A DNA stretch of 64,000 bases from Clostridia bacterium (GTDB lineage Bacteria > Bacillota > Clostridia > Oscillospirales > Acutalibacteraceae). Positions 43,408 to 52,016 of the stretch are shown in pieces. The position numbers were made by a program, and so were the translations under genes. Where the stretch lies: contig JAFXBG010000010.1 in NCBI GenBank assembly GCA_017521925.1, positions 1 through 64,000 of the forward strand, given 5' to 3'. Position 1 is the first letter of the stretch, and each line of letters starts with the position of its first letter. Below the pieces are notes generated by a model. That model was not told where the DNA came from. It made no database searches and saw only the letters and a list, made by a program, of their open reading frames with translations.

Positions 43408-43706
43408 TGTTTCTAACCCGAGGACGGAAAACATAAAAGACTTATGAATGATTTGGAAAAAACAAAGTCTATAAACACATTATTAAAATAATAATACATA
43501 ATAACACATATAAACTGCTGAACCCTAGTTAGTCCCGCAAGCCTTTTTTAAATCACTTGCAACTAAACCTTGTTCGGATTTTCCTGTATTCTGCTTTTAC
43601 ATTTTCCGTCCGTATATCATGCGGTTTAAAGCTTTCGCTTTTCTTGCCGCAATAGTATTATGGCTAGAGAGATTTAATATATTAATGGTAATTTTTGTTA
43701 AAGTAA
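43408..43706. other. Non-coding stretch of about 300 bp, nature unknown
   Basis: No convincing reading frame or RNA gene is visible. A 10-bp inverted repeat pairs GGACGGAAAA (43422-43431) with TTTTCCGTCC (43602-43611) across about 170 bp of AT-rich sequence. The 43520-43660 part is less AT-rich and could be a decayed element. Confidence 0.4.
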
Positions 43707-43742
43707 AATGACACCTGTGCGTTAAAGGCTCAGGTGTCATTA
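43705..43742 (-). terminator. Hairpin overlapping the stop codon of the XRE regulator gene
   Basis: An 11-bp perfect inverted repeat (AATGACACCTG / CAGGTGTCATT), followed on the minus strand by TTACTTT. The stop codon of the XRE gene falls at the edge of the stem. The T-run is weak. Confidence 0.6.
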
Positions 43743-44056
43743 TCTGTAAGTCGATTTATAAGTTTTTCTATAATAATCAGGTCATCGTCGCTCATTGCTG
43801 AAAGTTTTTGAGAAATGCCCTTAAGCTGAGCTTCTGATTTTTTACCCATAAGAATATAGTCGGCTGATACATTAAGAATATTACAAAGGTTGCAGAGGTT
43901 TTCGGGGCGAATTGCCTTTTTGCCAAGTTCAATGCAGGATAAAGACTGAACACTCAGGTTCATTTTCTCGGCAACCTGTTCCTGAGTAAGTCCCATAGCC
44001 TTTCTTTGCTTTTGAATACGCTTGCCCATTTCAATGGTGAATTCAGTATTTCCCAT
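43730..44056 (-). CDS. XRE-family transcriptional regulator
   Basis: A 108-residue protein. An N-terminal Cro/CI-type helix-turn-helix (MGLTQEQVAEKMNLSVQSLSCIELGKK, about 22-48) is followed by a helical tail (LKGISQKLSAMSDDDLIIIEKLINRL) that probably dimerises. The ATG at 44056 follows AGAGGTG; a longer frame to 44089 is less likely. It is divergent from the LRR dockerin gene and could regulate it. Confidence 0.88.
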   Translation of the reverse strand: MGNTEFTIEMGKRIQKQRKAMGLTQEQVAEKMNLSVQSLSCIELGKKAIRPENLCNLCNILNVSADYILMGKKSEAQLKGISQKLSAMSDDDLIIIEKLINRLTDNDT

Positions 44057-44189
44057 ATCAGCACCTCTTTTCCTAATATTATTATACAAAAAATAGGTGG
44101 GAAAATAATAAATTATAGTTTAAAATGATTGACAGAATTAAACCATAGTGTTATAATTTGCGTGAAAAATAAAATAGAGGAGGATATTT

Positions 44190-45512
44190 ATGTTTAGAAA
44201 AACAAATTTTAAAATTATCGCTGCAGTGTTAGCTGTATTATTGTTGATTTCATCTGTTTTTGCAGTTAGTGTATCAGCAGATGATAAGCTTTATTGCGGT
44301 GATCTGGAGTATAAGGTTGAAGATGGTTATGTAATTATTACAGGAATCAGCAAATATGCAAGCGGAGAAATACAAATACCTGCTACTATCGACGAATGCC
44401 CTGTCGTTGAAATTGGTAATGGTGCATTTTGGGATTGCGATACAATGACATCGGTAGTAATTCCTGATTCGGTTAAAGTTATTTCTGAAGATGCTTTCAG
44501 AGAATGCGACGGACTTACAAATCTAGAAATTCCTGATTCTGTTGTTTTGATAAATAAATATGATAGTTTAGCTGCTACTTTTGGATTCTGTAAGAATTTA
44601 AAAACAGTTGTTTTAGGCGACGGCATACAGACATTGCCTTATAACGCATTTATTGGTTGTACGGCTCTTGAAACTGTGGAGTTTGGTGCAAATATGAAGA
44701 GCACAGGTGATAATGCGTTCACAGACTGTACATTACTTAAAGAGGTTAAATTAAATGAAGGTCTGGAAACTATTTCGGGCAGTGCTTTTTTAGGTTGTGA
44801 AAGTCTGACAGAGCTGGTGCTTCCTGATAGTGTAAAAACTATTGAAGGGTATGCTTTTAGCGGATGTGATGGTTTGGTTACCTTTGATTTCAACAAAGTT
44901 GAAAATATTGGCGTGTGTGCTTTTGGCGAGTGTGCAGGCTTAACTGAGGTAATAATACCTGATACAGTAAAAGTAGTCGGAAATCCTGATGACGTATTTA
45001 CTGCAGGAGCTTTTGAAAGCTGTAATTCGCTGACTAATGTTGCGGTTGGTGGCGGTATTGAAAGCATACCCGAGAGAATGTTCCTTGCAAGCTATAAGAT
45101 TAAGAATCTGTTTATTGACAAAGGTGTTCTTAAACTGATTGACGAGTATGCTTTCGGAAGTTATGATAATATTGAAAATGTTTATTTTTCCGGAACAGAA
45201 GAAGAATGGAATCAGATAGAGATTATGCCCAACAACGAGGCTCTTCTTGGTGCAAATATTGTTTTTGAAACAGAATTCACAGGCACATTCCCTAAGGGTA
45301 TTTTGGGTGATGCAGATAACAACGGTTCAATAACAATTAAGGACGCAACATCTATTCAGAAGTATGTTGCAAAATTAATTGCTGTTGATGAAGAAGCTCT
45401 TAAGGCTGCTGACGTAAACTCTGACGGCAAGGTTAACGTCAAGGATGCAACTGCTATCCAGAAGTACCTTGCAAAAATTGACACAGGACTTGCCATTGGC
45501 GGAATGATTTAA
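44190..45512 (+). CDS. Secreted BspA-like leucine-rich repeat protein with dockerin
   Basis: A 440-residue protein with a signal peptide ending near VSVSA. The body (about 40-360) is a set of LRR_5/BspA-type repeats with the pattern IPDSVKxIxxxAFxxCxxL. A C-terminal dockerin has GDADNNGSITIKDATSIQK and DVNSDGKVNVKDATAIQK. LRR_5 proteins bind surfaces, host proteins or polysaccharides. No enzymatic motif. GAGGAG precedes the ATG and a strong terminator follows. Confidence 0.9.
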   Translation: MFRKTNFKIIAAVLAVLLLISSVFAVSVSADDKLYCGDLEYKVEDGYVIITGISKYASGEIQIPATIDECPVVEIGNGAFWDCDTMTSVVIPDSVKVISEDAFRECDGLTNLEIPDSVVLINKYDSLAATFGFCKNLKTVVLGDGIQTLPYNAFIGCTALETVEFGANMKSTGDNAFTDCTLLKEVKLNEGLETISGSAFLGCESLTELVLPDSVKTIEGYAFSGCDGLVTFDFNKVENIGVCAFGECAGLTEVIIPDTVKVVGNPDDVFTAGAFESCNSLTNVAVGGGIESIPERMFLASYKIKNLFIDKGVLKLIDEYAFGSYDNIENVYFSGTEEEWNQIEIMPNNEALLGANIVFETEFTGTFPKGILGDADNNGSITIKDATSIQKYVAKLIAVDEEALKAADVNSDGKVNVKDATAIQKYLAKIDTGLAIGGMI

Positions 45513-45554
45513 AACACACGAATTCAGTTTTCATAGTCGCTATCTTTAATAAAC

Positions 45555-45589
45555 CGCACTGTCTGCTAATTGCAGACAGTGCGTTTTTT
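45555..45589 (+). terminator. Terminator of the LRR dockerin gene
   Basis: A perfect 12-bp stem (CGCACTGTCTGC / GCAGACAGTGCG) with a 5-nt loop and a T6 run. Confidence 0.9.
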
Positions 45590-45592
45590 ATC

Positions 45593-45644
45593 TTACAATG
45601 CTCATCCTGCCTTGGTGGTCGGTGGCAGAAAGGTCTTTTTAGTC
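45593..45644 (-). pseudogene. Possible remnant of a deacetylase-like C-terminus
   Basis: Read on the minus strand, this encodes a short tail DLSATDHQGRMSIVR and a stop. The tail is similar to the C-terminal YQTDHEGRMHIS of the intact polysaccharide deacetylase at 47366-48142. A stop precedes it in the same frame, and no further homology is seen upstream. It may be a decayed paralogue or part of a dispersed element. Confidence 0.35.
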
Positions 45645-45737
45645 CGGAGAATCACCCTCAGATACAAAAGTAACAACTTATGTTATTGTCTGTAGTATGT
45701 TTATGAACGGAATATTGCAAAAGTACGCAGTTGAAGA

Positions 45738-45765
45738 TTGACAAAAGAATGGGTTGGTATATAAT
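45738..45765 (+). promoter_or_regulatory. Promoter of the CAP-domain gene
   Basis: TTGACA and TATAAT, both consensus, are separated by 16 bp and lie 55 bp before the TTG start. Confidence 0.8.
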
Positions 45766-45819
45766 GGAAAAGAGCAGATGAAACAAACTGATTGATATAT
45801 AGCCCGAGGAGAGATTTAT

Positions 45820-47310
45820 TTGAAAAAGTTTTTATCTATTTTACTAATTGTTAGTTTAGTTATTATTAGCACGTTGCCTGTTATGGCTGTTGAAAATACT
45901 ATGACATCAGAATATTGTATAGGCGATGTTGATTTAGACGGTCGTTTAAGTATTAAAGATGCTACCCTGATTCAAAAGCATATTGCTAATATTGTAGCTG
46001 TTTCTGAATATCAGATGGACTTAGCAGATGTTGATAATAATGGCAATGTGAATGTTAAGGATGTCACAATGATACAGAAGAAACTTGCAGGTCTTATCAG
46101 TGAGTTTCCCGCAGAAAATGAATCAAGCAAAGATGAAGTACCTGCTACAACAACGCCTGATGAAACAGTTCCTGAGGTAACGGAAGCTCCTGCTTATACA
46201 ACTGAGATTGCAACTGCCCCTGTAGAAGACGCAACAGAGGCAACAGTAGCAACTGACCCTGCTACAACATCACCTGACGAAACAGTTCCCGATACAACAG
46301 AAATCTCTACCAATACTACTGAAAATGTAACTGAACCAACTATAACAGAAACCAATACCGAAAAACCTACCGACCCGGATGTTGACCCTACGGAAGTCAC
46401 CACTTCTGTTCCTGATGTGACAGAAACTGAGACTACTGTTTCCACATTACCTACTGACTCAACAGAAAACACAACTGGTAATGTGAGCACAGACCCTACT
46501 GAACCTACCACTTCTGAAACTTATCCAACAGAAGAACCTTCTAATCCTACTACACTCCCAACAGACATAACAGAGTCTGAAAGTTCTGAAACCACTGAAA
46601 CTCCTACCGAGCCTGAAACCACAGAGCCTCCTACGAAGACACCTACTGAAACTCCTACCGAGTCTGAAACCACAGAGCCTGTTGAAGACCCTACTGAGCC
46701 TGAAACTACTGAATCCGAAGCAACTGAACCTGAGGTAACTGAACCTGATGTAACTGAGTCCGAACCCACTGAACCTGTTATTCCTGATATGAAGACCTAT
46801 GGTCCGATTGACCCTATTGAGGGAGACATTCTTACCGCTGAAATGCTTTGGAAGATTGAAGAAGAGTTTTTCCGTCTTGTAAATGAAGAACGAGTTCGAG
46901 TTGGTGTTAAACCTCTTACTTACAATAAGCATCTTGATGATATTGCACAAATCAGAAGTGTAGAAATTATAGAGCTGTATTCTCACACAAGACCTAATGG
47001 TGAGATATTTTGGGAAATAATTGATACCGATAAATATAATTGGTGTTATATGGGTGAAAATGTTTGTTATTTTTATCATATTGAAGGAACTTTCAAAAAG
47101 GATGAAATGATTTTCACTGGGTCTGATGAAGAACTTATAAATGCTGCACAAATTGTTTTTAATGCATTTAAGAATAGTTCTGGTCATTATGACAGTATGA
47201 TATATGAAGACTTCGAACATGCGGGTATTGGTATTTCTTATGTTTGGGATACAGAGTTTAATATCCCTAAATTGTATTTATCTCATGATTTTGGAACAGT
47301 AGAAAAATAA
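45820..47310 (+). CDS. Secreted protein with N-terminal dockerin, Thr/Glu/Pro linker and CAP domain
   Basis: A 496-residue protein starting at TTG, 7 nt after CGAGGAGAG. The signal peptide ends near PVMAVEN. A dockerin follows directly (GDVDLDGRLSIKDATLIQK and DVDNNGNVNVKDVTMIQK, about 35-95). A 220-residue low-complexity linker of TEPTTTE/ETTEP type is next. The C-terminal CAP (SCP/PR1) domain (about 340-496) has FFRLVNEERVRVGVKPL, the HTRPNG segment and GHYDSMI. CAP proteins in bacteria are poorly understood; some bind or degrade surface polymers. The N-terminal place of the dockerin is less common. Confidence 0.9.
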   Translation: MKKFLSILLIVSLVIISTLPVMAVENTMTSEYCIGDVDLDGRLSIKDATLIQKHIANIVAVSEYQMDLADVDNNGNVNVKDVTMIQKKLAGLISEFPAENESSKDEVPATTTPDETVPEVTEAPAYTTEIATAPVEDATEATVATDPATTSPDETVPDTTEISTNTTENVTEPTITETNTEKPTDPDVDPTEVTTSVPDVTETETTVSTLPTDSTENTTGNVSTDPTEPTTSETYPTEEPSNPTTLPTDITESESSETTETPTEPETTEPPTKTPTETPTESETTEPVEDPTEPETTESEATEPEVTEPDVTESEPTEPVIPDMKTYGPIDPIEGDILTAEMLWKIEEEFFRLVNEERVRVGVKPLTYNKHLDDIAQIRSVEIIELYSHTRPNGEIFWEIIDTDKYNWCYMGENVCYFYHIEGTFKKDEMIFTGSDEELINAAQIVFNAFKNSSGHYDSMIYEDFEHAGIGISYVWDTEFNIPKLYLSHDFGTVEK

Positions 47311-47328
47311 AAACTTAATTCAAAAAAC

Positions 47329-47363
47329 AAGAAACCGAATCTTACGATTCGGTTTCTTTTTGT
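47329..47363. terminator. Bidirectional terminator between CAP and deacetylase genes
   Basis: A perfect 13-bp stem (AAGAAACCGAATC / GATTCGGTTTCTT) with a TTAC loop, followed by T-runs on both strands. Confidence 0.88.
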
Positions 47364-47365
47364 GT

Positions 47366-48142
47366 CTAAGGGTTATCGGCAGATATATGCATCCTGCCCT
47401 CATGGTCGGTTTGGTATTCGCCTTCTGGCACAAGTTCTGATATAGGTACCAATTCATATCCCTGAGCTTTTATGCCTTCTATTATTGAGGGTAAAGCCTC
47501 AGGGGTGTTTTTTGCGCCATTATGCAGGAGGACGATTGAGCCGTTCTGAAGTTTTGAGGTTACTCTTTGTGTAATTTCTTCTGCACTCAGGTCTTTCCAG
47601 TCCAGAGAGTCAACATCCCACTGAATACAGTACATATTCTGATTCTTAACCGATGCTACAACATCGTTATTGTAATCTCCGTAAGGCGGCCTGAAAAGGG
47701 TAGGGCATTTGCCTGTAAGAGCTTTTATTTTGTCATTACAGCTTACAATTTCTTCGCTCATTCCCTCTAAAGAAAGCTCAGGCATATGGGCGTGGGTGTT
47801 GGAGTGGTTTTCTACGTCGTGGCCTTGAGCTGCAATTTCCTTAACAGACTCGGGAAAATTATCCACCCATTGACCAACAAGGAAAAAGGTAGCCTTTACG
47901 TCGTATCGGTCAAGAATATCCAGAAGCTCAGGAGTTTGTTCGTTGCCCCAGGCGGCGTCAAAGGATATTGCAACCTTTTTTTCGTCGGTTTCTACAGAGT
48001 AAATGGGAATATCGCGGGGCTCTGATGCAGCAGATACAGCTTTGTTTACCGTTACACCGCCTATAGAAAGTGCCGTGGCGGCAATTAAAAATGCTCCCAT
48101 TGATGTTAAAATTTCCTTTTTGGTAAGGGAGAAGATTTTCAT
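47366..48142 (-). CDS. Polysaccharide deacetylase, PdaB-like
   Basis: A 258-residue CE4 enzyme with an N-terminal membrane anchor (about 14-34). Motif 1 reads SFDAAWGNE instead of TFDDG, as in PdaB. Motif 2 is NHSNTHAHM, with the metal histidines, and motif 3 is RPPYGDYN. The C-terminus has QWDVDSLDW and IVLLHNG. PdaB acts on spore cortex peptidoglycan in Bacillus; sporulation here is supported by the spoIIA operon. GAGGTG precedes the ATG. Confidence 0.9.
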   Translation of the reverse strand: MKIFSLTKKEILTSMGAFLIAATALSIGGVTVNKAVSAASEPRDIPIYSVETDEKKVAISFDAAWGNEQTPELLDILDRYDVKATFFLVGQWVDNFPESVKEIAAQGHDVENHSNTHAHMPELSLEGMSEEIVSCNDKIKALTGKCPTLFRPPYGDYNNDVVASVKNQNMYCIQWDVDSLDWKDLSAEEITQRVTSKLQNGSIVLLHNGAKNTPEALPSIIEGIKAQGYELVPISELVPEGEYQTDHEGRMHISADNP

Positions 48143-48277
48143 ATATGTACACCTCGGTAATGTATATGAGATGTTGCCTGTGTTAATGAGTTTTGACTTA
48201 TTGAAAAATATCTTGCAAAGCTGGTTATAAATATTTTATCGTGTTAAAAAACCGGTTTATTTGTTTTAGGGTTTGGT

Positions 48278-48682
48278 TTAAAACCCTATTTTTGAAAGGG
48301 GTGCCTTTGGGGTTGGGGGAGTGAGTGTTTCGGTTTTTACGGGTTCATTGTTGTCGGATGCAGGGGAAGTGTTATCTTTTTCACGGTCAGGAGGAAGCAC
48401 TAACGCGATAACGCTTGAATGGGTAACAAACATAACCTCAGCCAACGCATCATCGCCGATTTTATCCCATATTCTGCCTGAACTTTGAGTTCCGCCGTAA
48501 ACAGTATTTACGGAGTTTGCCACATTGCCGATTTTGTCGATAAACGGCAGGTACACACCGATTGCCTCGTTATCATATGGATTGTCGGGTTCTTTGATAA
48601 GCTTTACCGTTCTGCCTATTTCAAAAGGCTTTTTGCCGAAGTAGTGATTGATGCCGGTAATGGTGATAAAAATGTTTTCCAT
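48278..48682 (-). CDS. HIRAN-domain protein
   Basis: A 134-residue protein. Residues 1-90 fit a HIRAN domain: ITGINHYFG, VKLIKEPDNPYDNEAIGVYLP, IGNVANSVNTVYGGT. A proline- and threonine-rich tail follows. HIRAN domains bind DNA 3' ends or are found alone in bacteria with unknown roles. AAAGGAGG precedes the ATG. It is divergent from the exopolysaccharide operon across about 270 bp of AT-rich sequence in which I see no other gene. Confidence 0.8.
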   Translation of the reverse strand: MENIFITITGINHYFGKKPFEIGRTVKLIKEPDNPYDNEAIGVYLPFIDKIGNVANSVNTVYGGTQSSGRIWDKIGDDALAEVMFVTHSSVIALVLPPDREKDNTSPASDNNEPVKTETLTPPTPKAPLSKIGF

Positions 48683-48951
48683 TTTTTAACCTCCTTTTTC
48701 ATTCTGCTTAAAGTATATCAGATTAAGTGTCCTAAAATCCTCCCAGTGCTTAACGGTTGGTTGTTACATTATAGTGTAGGTTTTGGTTGACTATTGGATA
48801 ATCTTGTAGTAAAATGAATAATGTATAATAATATGTTGTTTTAGGTTATTCTTTTATTGCATTATTCCCAATATTTAGTCAATTTTGTCTATCAGATACG
48901 TTGTATGTTGGGATTATAAAATTCGCAGTTTTTATATAAACGGGTGATAAT

Positions 48952-50073
48952 ATGAATAAAGTTTTACTTACCGCTACAGTGCAAAGTCATATCTGTCAGT
49001 TTCACAGACCGCTTGTAAAGCTGTTGCACGAAAACGGATATGAGGTTCATATAGCTGCGAGAAATAATCTTGCAGAAAAAAACGGACTTAAGCTTGATTT
49101 TGCGGATAAAGTGTTTGATATAAATTTTGCACGTTCTCCGTTCAGTAAAAATAATATTACAGCGTATAAGCAAATGAAAAAGCTGTTGTCGGAAAATCAC
49201 TATGATGTCATTCACTGCAACACGCCTATGGGCGGGATGATTACCCGACTTGCCGCGGATAGATATCGTAAAGAGGGAACAAAGGTTTTTTATACTGCTC
49301 ATGGGTTCCATTTTTATGAGGGCGCACCTAAAAAGAACTGGGTGATTTACTATCCGATAGAAAAGCAGATGGCAAAAAAGACAGATAAGCTTATAACCAT
49401 AACTAAAGAAGATTATGCATTGGCAAGTAAAAAGTTCAGGACAAATTCTTACCATGTACACGGGGTAGGAGTTAACTCAAAAAAATATGAGCTTTTTACT
49501 GAGGAGGAAAAGGTAAAAACCCGAAAAGAGCTGGGATACGGCGAAGGTGAACCGCTACTGCTTTGTGTAGGTGAACTCCTTGTAAATAAGAATCAGAAAA
49601 CAATAATTAAGGCAATGAGCTCTATAGTAAAGAGATATCCCGACTGCAAGTTGCTCTTGGCAGGTAATGGAAGCGAAGAGCAGAATCTTAAGGCCCTGGC
49701 AAGTGAACTTGGGTTACAGAATAATGTTGTTTTCTTAGGCTATAGTCTCATTTTGCAAAAATATGAAAATATCTGCGACGTTGCTGTTTCTTGCAGTTAT
49801 CGTGAAGGATTACCGCTGAATATTATGGAAGCAATGCTTTGCAAAAAGCCTGTTGTTGCTTCAGTTAACCGCGGTCATAAAGAATTAGTTGCACAGGGAC
49901 GAACAGGTTACCTTGTTAATCCGGATGATGCAGAAGCTTTTGCTGAGAACATAATTAAGCTTCTGGGTGACAAAAAGCTTTGTGAGCAGTTGGGCGAAAA
50001 TGCTTACGATGATGTTCAGCAGTTTACAGATGTCAGTGTTACTGAAGAGCTCAGAAAGCTTTATGAATTATAA
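48952..50073 (+). CDS. Glycosyltransferase family 4 (EpsD-like)
   Basis: A 373-residue GT-B enzyme. The N-terminal domain has FHRPLVKLLHENGYEVHIAA and YTAHGFHFYEG. The C-terminal nucleotide-sugar half has CVGELLVNKNQKT and the E-x7-E element REGLPLNIMEAM. It probably transfers a sugar early in assembly of the repeat unit on a lipid carrier. It is the first gene of a 16-gene run in one direction with short gaps. Donor and acceptor are not readable. Confidence 0.9.
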   Translation: MNKVLLTATVQSHICQFHRPLVKLLHENGYEVHIAARNNLAEKNGLKLDFADKVFDINFARSPFSKNNITAYKQMKKLLSENHYDVIHCNTPMGGMITRLAADRYRKEGTKVFYTAHGFHFYEGAPKKNWVIYYPIEKQMAKKTDKLITITKEDYALASKKFRTNSYHVHGVGVNSKKYELFTEEEKVKTRKELGYGEGEPLLLCVGELLVNKNQKTIIKAMSSIVKRYPDCKLLLAGNGSEEQNLKALASELGLQNNVVFLGYSLILQKYENICDVAVSCSYREGLPLNIMEAMLCKKPVVASVNRGHKELVAQGRTGYLVNPDDAEAFAENIIKLLGDKKLCEQLGENAYDDVQQFTDVSVTEELRKLYEL

Positions 50074-50114
50074 CAACGTGTTAAGAATCAGATAAATGAA
50101 GGGTATTTATTGAT

Positions 50115-51167
50115 ATGGATAGTAAAAAAATCAGTATTATTGTGCCTGTTTACAACGTGGAAAAATATCTTCCCAAGTGTCTTGACAGTTTGATTAATCA
50201 GACTTATAAAAATCTTGAAATTATTTGTGTCAATGATGAAACTCCTGACAACAGTTTGCAAATACTCGAAGATTATGCTCGTAAAGACAATAGAATCAAA
50301 ATAGTTTCTCAAAAGAATCAGGGGCTTTCAGGCGCAAGAAATACAGGTGCAAAATATGTAACCGGCGAATACATAATGTATGTAGACAGCGATGACTGGA
50401 TAGAGCTTGATACATGCGAAGTTGCCGTAAATAAAGCAGTTGAGAACGATGCGGACATAGTATTGTGGTCTTATGTAAGGGAGTTTGCTGATTTATCTTT
50501 GCCGAAAAAGATTTTTGACGAAGACGAAATTGTTTTTGATGAAGCAGACGTAAAATATAAACTGCACAGAAGATTGTTCGGTTTATGCGACGAAGAGCTT
50601 CGTGTTATAGAAAATGCAGATTCTGTAGTAACTGCTTGGGGAAAGCTTTATAAATCCGGGTTAATACTGAATAATCATATTGATTTTGTAGATACAAAGT
50701 TGATTGGAACAGAGGATGCGTTATTCAATATTAACGTTTTCGGATATGCAAAAAAAGCTGTATTTATCAATAAATGTTTTAATCATTACCGTAAGGATAA
50801 TATGACTTCTCTGACCAAAACTTATAAGAGGAATCTGTTTTCGCAATGGCAGAAATTGTATGATCTTATGGCAGAATATATAAGTGATAATAATTGCGAC
50901 GAGGCTTTTAAAATTGCTTTGAATAACAGAATTTGTCTTAGTATAGTGGGGTTGGGTCTTAATATTTTAAACGCAGATAAAGACGTTAAGAAAATAAAAG
51001 AAATAAAAAGTGTTATTGGTTGCGAAAGATACAGACAGGCATACAAACAGTTAACTATGAAGTTTTTTCCTGTGCACTGGAAGATATTCTTCTTTTTTGC
51101 TAAGTATAATTTTGCTTTCGGAGTTTATTTAATGCTTAAATGTATTCAAAAACTGAAGGGACATTAA
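50115..51167 (+). CDS. Glycosyltransferase family 2
   Basis: A 350-residue GT-A enzyme. The N-terminus has ISIIVPVYNVEKYLPKCLDSL and the metal-binding DxD region YVDSDDWIEL (about 90-99). The C-terminal region is helical and hydrophobic near residues 310-340 (IFFFFAKYNFAFGVYLML), suggesting membrane association. It is part of the polysaccharide operon, 6 bp before the next glycosyltransferase. Confidence 0.92.
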   Translation: MDSKKISIIVPVYNVEKYLPKCLDSLINQTYKNLEIICVNDETPDNSLQILEDYARKDNRIKIVSQKNQGLSGARNTGAKYVTGEYIMYVDSDDWIELDTCEVAVNKAVENDADIVLWSYVREFADLSLPKKIFDEDEIVFDEADVKYKLHRRLFGLCDEELRVIENADSVVTAWGKLYKSGLILNNHIDFVDTKLIGTEDALFNINVFGYAKKAVFINKCFNHYRKDNMTSLTKTYKRNLFSQWQKLYDLMAEYISDNNCDEAFKIALNNRICLSIVGLGLNILNADKDVKKIKEIKSVIGCERYRQAYKQLTMKFFPVHWKIFFFFAKYNFAFGVYLMLKCIQKLKGH

Positions 51168-51173
51168 TCTGCT

Positions 51174-52016
51174 ATGAATGAAGATAAGAAAGTATCTATA
51201 ATTACAGGTATTTATAATTGTGCTCCTACATTGGATAAGGCGATTGAGTCTATTCTTGCACAAACCTATACTAACTGGGAATTTATTTTATGTGATGACG
51301 GTTCAAAGGATGACACCTACGAAATTGCTTTGAAGTATAAAAGCAAATTTCCGGATAAATTTGTTGTAGTCAAGAACGATAAGAATATGGGTTTAAACTT
51401 CACCTTGAATAAGTGCCTTAAGTTGGCTACCGGTGAGTATGTGGCACGAATGGATGGCGATGATATTTCTCTGCCTACTCGTTTTGAAAAGGAAGTTGAG
51501 TTTTTAAACACGCATCCTGAGTATGCGATTGTAAGCACACCTATGATAATGTTTGACGAAAATGGCGATTGGGGTCAGACCAGTGTTATAGAAAAACCTC
51601 AGATTGTAGATTTTGTGCATCACACCCCGTTTTTTTGCCACGCTGCCTGTATGATAAGACGGGATGCTTTTCTTGATGTTGACGGATATACCGTTGACAA
51701 AAGACTGCTTCGTTTTGAGGATTGTAACCTGTGGTTTAAATTATACGGAAAAGGCTACAGGGGTTATAACTTAAGTGAACCTCTATATAAGATGCTTGAT
51801 GACAGAAATGCTTTTTCACGCAGAACTTTTTCTGCAAGAATGCGCGGTGTATATGTAAAGTATACCGGTTTTAAGCTTGTTAATATGCCTAAGCGATACT
51901 ATTATGGCTTGGCTGTAGAATTTGTAAAGTGCTTTCTTATCGGCATATGTCCGCCTCCCGTTTATAAAGCACTTCATCGTAAAAAACAAAGCAAAGCGGG
52001 AATACAAGGTGAATAA
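51174..52016 (+). CDS. Glycosyltransferase family 2
   Basis: A 280-residue GT-A enzyme with SIITGIYNCAPTLDKAIESIL, DDGSKDDT (about 41-48), the ARMDGDDI metal motif and a C-terminal basic end. It resembles enzymes of the EpsE type. The gene directly abuts the EpsG-like polymerase gene: its TAA is followed at once by ATG. Confidence 0.92.
   Translation: MNEDKKVSIITGIYNCAPTLDKAIESILAQTYTNWEFILCDDGSKDDTYEIALKYKSKFPDKFVVVKNDKNMGLNFTLNKCLKLATGEYVARMDGDDISLPTRFEKEVEFLNTHPEYAIVSTPMIMFDENGDWGQTSVIEKPQIVDFVHHTPFFCHAACMIRRDAFLDVDGYTVDKRLLRFEDCNLWFKLYGKGYRGYNLSEPLYKMLDDRNAFSRRTFSARMRGVYVKYTGFKLVNMPKRYYYGLAVEFVKCFLIGICPPPVYKALHRKKQSKAGIQGE

Noticed and set aside
46459..47220. A 253-residue minus-strand reading frame opposite the CAP gene
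   Set aside because: It is antisense to the low-complexity linker and CAP domain, has a biased composition and lacks a good ribosome-binding site.
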